A stretch of 64,000 bases of DNA from Nothopassalora personata (Eukaryota; Ascomycota; Dothideomycetes; Mycosphaerellales; Mycosphaerellaceae): assembly GCA_033816765.1 (NCBI GenBank), contig CM066299.1, forward strand, positions 372,001 to 436,000, given 5' to 3'. Below are positions 55,409 to 64,000 of this stretch, piece after piece. The number at the start of each line of letters is the position of its first letter. The stretch's first letter is position 1. Under the pieces are notes generated by a model that was given only the letters and a program-made list of their open reading frames with translations, had not been told where the DNA came from and ran no database searches. Position numbers and translations under genes: made by a program.

Positions 55409-55725
55409 TGTTACGGTTTAGTTCGCAGAGAGGGGACAACCAATCATCCAGGCAGCAAGGCAAGGATCAGAACACGTGACCAAGGGATCTGAGGGATCTG
55501 TGGGATCTGTCGAACAGATCCGCAGAGCAGGACAGATCTCGCGAGACCACGCCAAGACATGGCACTATATAGACGACGCTCTTTTGCAAGTAGATAGGAG
55601 CTTCGTGCTCAACTCATTTTAAGTATACACCATATACTGTTTGGAACCACTACCTTCTCAACGAGTCAGAGACATCACTGCAAAGATCCAAGCCCAGTTG
55701 GGATAACGTACAGCGGTTCCTAACA
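55409..55725. repeat. LTR, 317 bp, at the end of the Gypsy remnant
   Basis: It starts TGTTACGG and ends CCTAACA, with TGTTA/TAACA inverted termini, directly after the protease frame and a purine-rich stretch. A TATATAGACGACG motif near 55565 may be the promoter. No second copy lies in the window. Confidence 0.55.
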
Positions 55726-55731
55726 CCCGAA

Positions 55732-56272
55732 TGTTAGGTTTAGTATAACCTAATGATATCACAAGTTAAGAAGACAAGCTCAATCGGGTTTGTTCTCGGG
55801 CCGATAAGAAGTTAAGGGAGAGTAATAAAGTAGTAGCTATCTTGTCTTATAAAGACTAAGTAGCAGTAAGGTAGAGGTTAGGTTATAGTGTATTCTAAAC
55901 AGTAATATTAAATAGTGAGTTAAACGCCTCGAAACTATAAGGGTTTCTTAGCGTTCCTAAATACAAAGGAGATTCGTAGATCTCGGTAATTAGTCTAATT
56001 ATTCTAAGCATAAGGAGTCTAATTAGTCTAAGCATAAGCAGTCTAATCGCTCTAAGTCTAAGCGCTTAGGTAGGATAAGTCACGTATTCGTCTTGTCGTT
56101 ATAATTCTAGAGTCTATAGGAATTATTCCGTAACACTATCCCCTTCTTACCCTAGCTTCGTCCCGAAGCTTCTTAAGCCGTTATTATTTCTTATAGTAAT
56201 AGTTAACTATGTCTTCTTCCTCCTATAAACGCCGTTAACGACTTGCTTAGGATACTAAAATTTCTAGTATTA
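55732..56272. repeat. Long direct repeat, copy 1
   Basis: Begins TGTTAGGTTTAGTATAACCT (containing the palindrome TTAGGTT/AACCTAA) and is nearly identical to 63461-64000 in the same orientation, with a few transitions and one 1-bp indel. It includes the first codons of the cysteine ORF. The true repeat length is unknown because copy 2 is cut by the window end. Confidence 0.85.
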
Positions 56273-56691
56273 AAATAGCTCTATGTACGAATTGTTAGAA
56301 GTCTCGATCCTCGGGCGTAGTAGTGAAGTGTATCGTAGGTTCTCGGTCTAGAAAGTGTTCGGCCTATATTCGAAAAGGCTATAAGGATTGCGATGTACGT
56401 CTTTCTCGTCCGGAGTAGGAACGTCTTCGCGATTCGCGCGATAATCTTAAGCTAGAGCTTAAGAGGATTAAAGAGGAGGAGGTGCGGCTAAAGATGCGTA
56501 AGATCCGTCTTCGGAAACAGCTACGATTAGCTAAGCGTCGCACCGACGATACCGTCGCTAAGGAGTTAGAGGAGCTCGAGGAGGAAGAGGCGCGCGAGGA
56601 GCTAGCGTCTCTTAAGCGGGCGTCGGGGGTAGAGGTGTCGCCTTCGCTAGTTTCTTTCTTAGATATCCTAGAGATGCCCGTAAATAACTAG
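56209..56691 (+). pseudogene. TE-associated small Cys-containing ORF, 161 codons with stops
   Basis: From ATG 56209 one frame runs to TAA at 56689 with four internal TAA/TAG codons, all before residue 75. It encodes CTNC, then KCIVGSRSRKCSAYIRKGYK and DCDV, a cysteine-rich motif like those of small proteins carried by fungal retroelements (CTxC...RCxxCxRxGxxCD). A charged coiled coil follows (LKLELKRIKEEEVRLKMRKI, then LEELEEEEAREELASL). Its start lies inside the long direct repeat and it is antisense to the adjacent chromodomain. Role unknown. Confidence 0.55.
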
Positions 56692-56787
56692 GCGGCGCTT
56701 TCTAGAGCGGAGCCTTAGGGCGAGTCCCTAGGGGTAGAGACTTATTAGGGTATTTATTTATAAGTTGTGTCCCTGTTCTTATTAATC

Positions 56788-56861
56788 GGCTAGGTAGCTT
56801 AGTAGTAGAGCGTAAGCTATCTACACTCTTAAGGTCGTAGGTTCGATTCCTACCCTAGTCG
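56788..56861 (+). tRNA. tRNA-like sequence, probable pseudogene
   Basis: A seven-pair acceptor stem (GGCTAGG with CCTAGTC, one G-U), a D arm GCTT...GAGC and a perfect T arm GTAGG-TTCGATT-CCTAC are present. The anticodon arm has a four-pair stem with an enlarged loop, so no anticodon is assigned. The D loop appears one base short. Position inside a retroelement suggests a tRNA-derived fragment rather than a functional gene. Confidence 0.4.
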
Positions 56862-56929
56862 CTCGTCGGCCGAGAAATCGATTGTCGTTAGTTATATCGG
56901 CGGACCTATTTTTAGTATTGTCGGATCTT

Positions 56930-57319
56930 TTACTAACAGTTTTGTAGGTTTTGTTTTAGTTCCTAGGTATTTTCTAATTCGTCGTATTCTTTCTACTTAA
57001 CAAGGTATCGCTAACCTTTCTTATCTAGGATTTTTTCAACTTTAAATTCGTTTTCTGCTTCTAGCTCGAAATAGAAGCTTTCCTAGTAGGGTGTTTCGGC
57101 GTCTACGGGTTCTAACTTAGAGATGTAGAAGACTAGGTGAATCTTTACGTCTAGTAGTAGTCGTAGGCGGTAATTAACTAGTCCTATAACTTTATCGATA
57201 AAAAATGGTCCGCCTTAACGTAATCTAGTTTCTTAGTCTATCTTCTTGTTCTTAAGTTTTTTGTAAGGAGATAGACCTTATCCCCCTCTTTTAGTAGAGG
57301 TGCTATTTTTCTTATGTCC
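56930..57319 (-). mobile_element. Chromovirus (Ty3/Gypsy) integrase end with chromodomain
   Basis: The minus strand reads LLKEGDKVYLLTKNLRT, then after a frame change DVKIHLVFYISKLEPVDAET, and a chromodomain: EFKVEKILDKKG, a stop for the expected Trp, RYLVKWKEYDELENT with the Trp codons changed to TAG, and LKQNLQNC then stop. The GDKVYL element and chromodomain are typical of the integrase C-terminus of fungal chromoviruses. It is cut at 57320 by the left LTR of the Copia element. Confidence 0.75.
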
Positions 57320-57566
57320 TGTTAAGTTAAGACCTTACAGGATACGTAGTTAGCAGCGGAGTGGAGTAAGAGATTAATCTTTAACTAGCTAACAGCCACA
57401 GGGCATGCAGCAATATATTAGGAACCAATGCGTTGATTGTGTTAGATGTCTATCTAAGCTAAAGGGGAGAGAAGGTGTCTTCCGACAAGCTAAGTTATCG
57501 TAGATGTCTTAGGCTATTAGATTACAACCTAACTGTTAGCTCCCCTTAAGATGCTACATCTTAACA
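57320..57566 (-). repeat. Copia 3' LTR, 247 bp
   Basis: TGTTAAG...CTTAACA inverted termini; same length as and nearly identical to 62686-62932. The polypurine-like AAGTAGGAG sits next to it on the minus strand. Confidence 0.9.
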
Positions 57567-60500
57567 CTCCTACTTATCTCACATAGGAGGTCACAGTCTG
57601 CTCTTCTCCTGTTAGTAGTATTTAGACCTCTATAACAGGTTAAGCTAGCTTACAAACCTCTAGAAGTGTAGACTAGTCTTTAGCTTTATGAACCTATCTA
57701 CAACTATCTTAGATGTTAGGGTGTACTTAACAGTAATAAGCCTTTTCCACTAAAGTTTCCTAACAGCATTGTAGGCAATGTTAATGTGCTTTAACTTGTT
57801 ATGAACATGTGCATCCCTTACTAGGGTAAGGGCAGCTTAGTTGTTACCTCTTAATTGGACTAGTCTTAAGCTTAACATAGTCTCCTAGTTTCTAGTAATC
57901 TTTAGTTGATAGGAACAGTCTCCTACTAACTCTAGACAGTCTATCTCCCTTAGCAGTAAAGCTAGGAATTGGGATTGCTTTACACATGCATTTATAGCTA
58001 TGTATTTAGCTTCTATTATGGATGTTGCTACAGACTTTTACTTCTTGCTTATCTAGGAGACTAGTGCCCTATAGAGGAAGAAGACATACCTAAGGATAGA
58101 GACTCTGTCTACTTTGTCTATTACATAATTAGAGTTACAGTATCCAACTAGGCATCCTTCTCTATGCCTAGAGAAGACAAGGCTAAGATTAGGATATAAC
58201 CTTAGATATCTTATAATCTTCTTTAAAGCCTTTATGTAGTAGGTGGATAGGTTACTTATAAATAAGCTTATCCTTCCTAGGGCAAAAGCAATGTCTAGCC
58301 TTATAATTGTTGCTAGCTACATCTATGTACTATTAATACTCTAGTACTCTACCTTGTTACACCTCTTATCTATGTGGCTTAAAGGTTTAAGAGCCTTATA
58401 GCTGTCTATAGGTAAGTGTATAGGTGCTACCTTCTTATAGTTTATCCCTATCTTAGCAAGGTTGTCTCTAATAAAGTGTCCCTAGTTAAGTTTTAGGATT
58501 CCTCTCCTCCTGTCCCTTATAACTCTTATGCTAAGGATCTTTTTAGGTTTACTAAGATCTTTGATCTTGAAGACTTTACTAAGTTCTCCTTTGAACTAGA
58601 GAACATCTGTTAACTTTGGTACAGCAATTGGAATGTTATCTATATGTGTAAGAATTATAATCTCTTTTTCCTTATAAATAAGTAGGCATAGATCCACCTC
58701 TAACTATGTAAATCTAATCTCTCTAAGCTTTGACACATAGAGTTGATTCTAATCTCTAGCTGCTTACTTAAGTCTATATAAGCTTTTAAGGATCTTAAAT
58801 ACTATGTTTAGTAGAAGCTTAACTCCTAGTGGTAGTAATATAAAGATGTCTTTATAGAGGGTGCTTTCTATAAACGTATTGTTCACATCCACTTAGTAAA
58901 GATAGAGATCCTTCTTGTATTAATAGCTATAAACACCCTAAGGGTGTCCTGTCTAACTGTAGGCGCAAATGTCTCTATAAAGTTAACACTAAACTTCTAT
59001 AAAAAGCCCCTTATAACTAGCCTAGCCTTGAACTTTTTAATAGCTCCACTAATGCTTCTTTTAACATTAAAGACCTATCTTAACGTAACTAAGTTTGCTC
59101 CTTTTAGTGGAACAGCATTCTCCTAGGTGTTGTTGCTCTATAGAGCATCTAGCTCCTTCTAGATTGCTTCCTTCTAAAGGTGTCCCTATTTCTTATTATT
59201 TACAGCATCCTTATAGGACTTTAGAATTAGGATCTCTTACTTGTATACAATGACTTCTATAGTTACTATAAAGGCTATCTCCTTAACTTCTTCTAGGAAT
59301 TTACTATCCTATAGTACTAAATCATCCACTGATTGCATAGCTATAAAGAAAGCTTAGTAGTAAGCAGTAAGGTTCTCTAAGAGGTCTATTGCTTCTCCTA
59401 CTTTAGTAGCTAGTTTAGGTACAGGGACTATAGATCTTAGGGCTTTCTATTTCCATTTATAGCCCTTAACATTATAGTTAGCCCTCCTCTTACTAAGGGA
59501 TGATCTAAGAGTAGTTACTTGTGTCCTAGTAACATTCTTTTCCTAGAGATCTGGTAAGCTTATCTTAATTGGCTTATCGATTTTCTGAAATTCCCCTACA
59601 TTCTTTAGAGGCTAGGGAAGTTGCATAAACAGCTTTCTTAGCTAGGCTATTACTAGGCTGCTCTACTAAATGATTAAATAGTGATCAGGTTGCTCTAAGG
59701 ATATGTCCTTCCTTAGCCTCCCTAAGGGTCTCCTAGCTGGTGTATTGCTTAATAGATTCAATTTTGTAACATTGAGATCTATATTACCTTTAGGTTAGTC
59801 CTTAAAGAAGTCTATACGTATGTGTTGTTTCATAGCTTTTATGTCTAGTTCCTAAAAGAGCTAGGCCTTAGCTATGTTTTTAACGTATCTAACAAACACT
59901 GCTTCTTTGCCTCTATTTATTAGTTTATTACTTCTTGCCTAATGAGGCTAGGATCTTGTGTCTATGTAGATAATAGCTTTGCATCCCTAAACCTTTAAAT
60001 GGTTAATAGTTGGCTTAATACCATTAAAGGCTTTATCTAGTGAAACCTTAAACCTATTATAGTCTAGACTATTTAGTAGTTTGTTCCTTATGTAGGTTTA
60101 GGCTTCTAGTGCTTTAGGCTAGAATTCAATTAGCATCTTAGCCTCTTTAAGCATTGCCCTTATAGAGTCTTCTAAGGTTTGTATTAACCTTTTAACTAGT
60201 CCATTTTAGAGCGAGTTGTATGCCTTAGTATACTCTAGCCCAATTCCTAAATCCTTCTCCTACTACTTAACTAATGTAATAAGTTCCCTTGCATTGTTAA
60301 GCCTAACTGCTTTTAGCTATGCTAATGATTTCCTCTCTACCTTAATCTTCTAGTTCTAGAGAGCAACTAGAGCATCTTCTCTTTTCTTAAGAGGATAGGT
60401 CTACTTTTTTCTAGAGAAGTTGTTAACAATCTTAAGCTAGTATTTAAACCCTAGCCTTAATGTTAGTAGTAGACTATATATGTTAATAGATACAAGGGCA

Positions 60501-62685
60501 AGTCTTTTAGGTCTTCTCTTAGTAACTTTGCCTTTGTACTTCTTTATCTTTGCTATTAAACACACTCTGTACTAGTAGAAGCTATCCCTAGGAACAGGAA
60601 TAGGTTCTTTTAAGTCTATTACCTTGTAAAGATTCTAGAGCAAGTTCTTCCTAAAGTGTACAAATCTTCTATGCTAAAGCTCCTACTGTTTTAGGTTAGT
60701 CTCTAATTTAGCAGTTATAAAGGCATTCTCTATTAGTAGTGTATATAATAAGTGATGTGCCCTTTCTTATAGTAGAGGAGAAATCTCATTAATAAATAGA
60801 ACCCCCCTAAGGAGCCTTGTCTAGACAACAGTTTAGCTAGAGGGGGATACAAGAGAAAATAAAGGAGGTTAGACACTAAACTGCTTACTAAACTAGTTCT
60901 AAGAAACCAGGTTCACCCCTAGCTTAGGCATAAGTAGAACATCTTCTAAAACAACTTTCCTGCTAGATCTCCTACTTATCTCTATAGTCCTAATATGAGT
61001 GGCTAATAAATGCCTACCTCCTACTTTGATCTATTTCTTCTTTATTAAGGGAGTTATAGATCTAAAGAGGCAGTTCTAGTTAGTTATATAGGATAAAGCA
61101 TAAGAATTAAGTAACTATTCTAATAAGGGGAACTTGCCTTAGACTTCTATAGTTAAGTAAGCTACTTTATTATACTTATTATTATTAGACATTGTCTTCT
61201 AGGATAAGTTGCATAAGTTAGGTAGCTCTTAGGTAGAGAAACCTTTCCTAGTCTTCCTTGTTGTAGAGGAAGGAGACTAGGCCTAGTTCTTCTAGAGTAA
61301 CAGTATATTAGAGCTAAGTTTCTTTACTATTTTCTTAAGTTCCTCTATAGAGGACTTCTCTCTTAGTGTTCTTCTTAAAGATAGTAGTAGAGATCTTCTC
61401 TTCTTAACATATGTTGCATTCTAGGAGGATAGTGCTTAGGAATAAGATCTAAGGACCTTCTTTGCCTTAGAGAGACTAGGGCAGTCCTTAATAAGATAGT
61501 CCTTCTTATAGAGAAGGTAGGAAAGTGATCATACCTAACCTAAGGGCCTAACCTAGGTAGCTGCTATACTATACTTAGCCTTAGAGGGATTTAATCTAGC
61601 CTCTTAAGCCTTAAGGATCTTTAAGGTCCTTTTATAATCCATCTTTAGCTAAGCTATAATAGTATTCCTAGCTATATAGTAGTTAGGTAGCAGTGAGCTT
61701 AAAAGCTAGGTTATTCTTACATTAGCTTTCCTATAGTGCTGGCCCTCTAGGTCAACATTAGCAATCCTCCTTCTAAGAGACACTAGGTGTGCCTATGTAG
61801 ATCTAATAGTGAACTCTTCACTTATCTTAAAGTTTACAAACTGTTTTATAAGCTTATATGCATAGGTTAGCAACACCTAGCTATACTTATTCTAGAGATG
61901 CACCTATATCTTAGTAGCTTTTCTAGATTCGCAAGAGCCCTTAAGCTCAAATTCATCTTCTTCTGTAATCCTACTTAGGATACTAAAGCTGTAAGCTGCA
62001 TTTTGTTTTGTCTATGTTAGTATATTAAGAATCTCTTTAATCTTAGTCTCTTCCTAGAGTTTTAGGTTCTTGCCCTTAATGTTGTTAAATAACACTTCTA
62101 ATAGGTTATTAATTGCAAAGAATGCTAACTGGCTCTCTATCTTATATCTCTAAAGGTTGAACTATCTCTTCTAGTTATCTCTCCTAAGAATTGGGATTTT
62201 GGTTCCCTTCTCTTCTCCTTTGTCTTAGTATAAATCTATAATGAATTGAATGTAATGAAACAAGGTGTATATGCTTCAAAGTCGTAGCTTAGGTCCTGCT
62301 AAGGCTTTTAGTGTAGAATAGTAAGGTTCGTAGGTATAGATACTAAGGCCTACTTAGTAGGGTAAAGAAAGAGCGGTGTAGTCTCGGAGCTAGGACATAG
62401 GTCTGTCTCTCCTAGCAGAGTTCCAAATAACTTACTTAAAGTCCTTCTTAATAGTATCTCGATGCAGTTCTGCCTATAGAGTGTCTTTAAGGTATTGGCT
62501 TATAGTAAGCCGTATAGAGTCCTTTTCTAGATTACCTATTACTTAGTATTAAACTAAGCTCCTTGATAGGACAGATGGGGTAGACTTCTGCTTCCTAGAT
62601 GTTTTCTACTATAATAGTAAGGGATACAAGTAACCTATACTAATATAGGTTGCTCTTACTCCTACACAAACCCGGGCTTATAACC

Positions 62686-62932
62686 TGTTAAGTTGAGACC
62701 TTATAGGATACGTAGTTAGCAGCGGAGTGGAGTAAGAGATTAATCTTCAACTAGCTAATAGCCACAGGGCATGCAGCAATATATTAGGAACCAATGCGTT
62801 GATTGTGTTAGATGTCTATCTAAGCTAAAGGGGAGAGAAGGTGTCTTCCGACAAGCTGAGTTATCGTGGATGCCTTAGGCTATTAGATCACAACCTAACT
62901 GTTAGCTCCCCTTGAGATACTACATCTTAATA
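62686..62932 (-). repeat. Copia 5' LTR, 247 bp
   Basis: Pairs with 57320-57566. The last two bases read TA where the partner has CA. On the minus strand the adjacent GGTTATAAGCCCGGG could be the primer-binding site. Confidence 0.9.
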
Positions 62933-63460
62933 GACACTATTAATATAGCTAAGGGTAGAATTATCGCGGAGTTAAGTAATAACCTTAAAGATGCTATTTA
63001 GAGGTGTCTTAAGTTTGCTAGAAGGAACCCTAGTAAGTACAAGGTAAATAGTAACACTAAGAAGAGCATCTTATTTACTACATTGGGGGATTGATATACT
63101 ACTAGTTATCCCCTAGAAAAGACAACGAGGGATTGCCTAAGACGAACATATACTAAGATAACTAGAAAACCTCCTAATAAAGCATGCCTATTCCTTCGAA
63201 AATGTAATATTGTTAACTATAACTTACGACTACCTTAGGAAAGTATAGACAATACCTAGAAAAGTTAGCTAAAGACCTACCGTAAGTATCTAAGGGACAA
63301 TCCTTAATTCTATAAGCGCTAGGCAAGTAGATATAAGGATCTAGAGGCCCTTAAACTTATAAAGGATCTTTAGTCTAACTCTAATAAAGACTAAAGAACA
63401 GAGGGAACGGATTCGAGACCGAGAGGGTTATACGGACTACGCGTAATTAAGACCTAGGGG
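62933..63460 (+). mobile_element. Unclassified repeat-derived coding remnant
   Basis: One plus-strand frame is protein-like over most of the stretch, with stops at probable Trp or Gln codons: DTINIAKGRIIAELSNNLKD, and later LRDNP, FYKR, ASRYKDLEALKLIKDL. It does not match the chromodomain on the other side of the Copia element. I do not recognise the family. Confidence 0.4.
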
Positions 63461-64000
63461 TGTTAGGTTTAGTATAACCTAATGATATTACAAGTTAAGA
63501 AGACAAACTTAATCGGGTTTGTTCTCGGGCCGATAGGAAGTTAAGGGAGAGTAATAAAGTAGTAGCTGTCTTGTCTTATAAAGACTAAGCAGCAGTGAGG
63601 CAGAGGTTGGGTTGTAGTATATTCCAAACAGTAATATTAAATAGTAAGTTAAACGCATTAAAACTATAAGGGTTTTTAGCGTTCCTAAATATAAAGGAGA
63701 TTCGTAGATCTTGCTAATTAGTCTAATTATTCTAAGCATAAGCAGTCTAATTAGTCTAAGCATAAGCAGTCTAATCGCTCTAAGTCTAAGCGCTTAGGTA
63801 GGATAAGTTACGTGTTTGTCTTGTCGTTATAATTCTAGGGTCTATAGGAATTATTCCGTAACACTATCCCCTTCTTACCCTAGCCTCGTCCCGAAGCTTC
63901 TTAAGCCGTTATTATTTCTTGTAGTAATAGTTAACTATGTCTTCTTCCTCCTATAAACGCCGTTAACGACTTGCTTAGGATACTAAAATTTCTAGTATTA
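63461..64000. repeat. Long direct repeat, copy 2, cut by the window end
   Basis: Matches 55732-56272. It contains the same ORF start (ATG near 63937) and continues past the right edge. Confidence 0.85.

Larger units (their letters stand above)
57320..62932 (-). mobile_element. Ty1/Copia retrotransposon, 5.6 kb, inactivated
   Basis: Two 247-bp LTRs bound the element. On the minus strand the order is gag (right), GAG-pre-integrase (about 60590-60690, HRRFVHFRKNLL, then VIDLKEPIPVPR), integrase (about 60120-60330, GIGLEYTKAYNSL then NGLVKRLIQTLEDSIRAML), reverse transcriptase (about 58600-58700) and RNase H (about 57960-58080, ISKK, KSVATSIIEAKYIAINACVK). This is the Copia order. The RT core that should be Y-V-D-D-I reads H-I-D-N-I, with two changes explained by G-to-A. 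Stops, mostly TAG, occur throughout. No frame longer than about 85 codons survives, so it cannot be autonomous. It interrupts the chromovirus to its left. Confidence 0.85.

Noticed and set aside
56000..56080. Regular TCTAAGCATAAG units as a CRISPR-like or satellite array
   Set aside because: Only a few short imperfect tandem units inside a retroelement repeat; no spacers.

Overview
The window is nuclear DNA of a filamentous ascomycete, most likely a Dothideomycete. The evidence is short spliceosomal introns (about 55-115 bp, GTAAGT/GTATGT donors, CTAAC- or TGAC-like branch points, YAG acceptors), fungal Kozak contexts, families of F-box-like and SANT-like proteins, and a retrotransposon block carrying C-to-T/G-to-A nonsense changes typical of repeat-induced point mutation (RIP). 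There are no operons and no bacterial features.

Layout. From 1 to about 52.9 kb is sparse gene space. Models I can support, most of them rebuilt by joining exons whose phases agree: a nuclear-type protein at 2.8-3.9 kb; a four-exon secreted 566-aa protein at 6.3-8.2 kb with a decayed paralogue at 4.7-5.4 kb; a protein with a CheD-like Thr/Cys/His arrangement at 11.6-12.4 kb; a two-exon Myb/SANT-like protein (15.4-16.9 kb) and a two-exon acidic/basic protein (17.3-18.1 kb); a divergent paralogue pair in convergent orientation (23.1-24.2 and 25.3-26.6 kb); a three-exon 171-aa protein at 32.5-33.2 kb; an F-box-like group on the minus strand with one intact member (38.8-39.7 kb) and several remnants; a SANT-like protein at 40.1-40.9 kb; a tandem pair of small SANT-like proteins (45.0-45.5, 46.2-46.7 kb); and a three-exon secreted cysteine-rich effector-like protein (49.4-49.8 kb). 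Between them lie many remnants that stay in frame over long stretches but carry TAG/TAA codons or frameshifts.

Mobile DNA in gene space: a 526-bp MITE (28.7-29.2 kb) with about 118-bp terminal inverted repeats, internal subrepeats and a perfect 10-bp target duplication (Mutator-like), a stray terminus of the same family at 34.7 kb, and a 580-bp hAT-type MITE (47.9-48.5 kb) with an 8-bp target duplication, inserted in one copy of a local repeat whose second copy is uninterrupted.

From about 52.9 kb to the end is a nested retrotransposon block: a Gypsy gag-protease remnant with an LTR, the chromodomain end of a reverse-strand chromovirus, a 5.6-kb reverse-strand Copia element with two 247-bp LTRs, and two copies of a sequence of at least 540 bp that holds the start of a cysteine-containing small ORF. 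All coding parts are stop-ridden.

Nothing links these genes into one pathway. The region looks like a gene-poor, TE-proximal accessory segment with expanding and decaying gene families and at least two secreted proteins.
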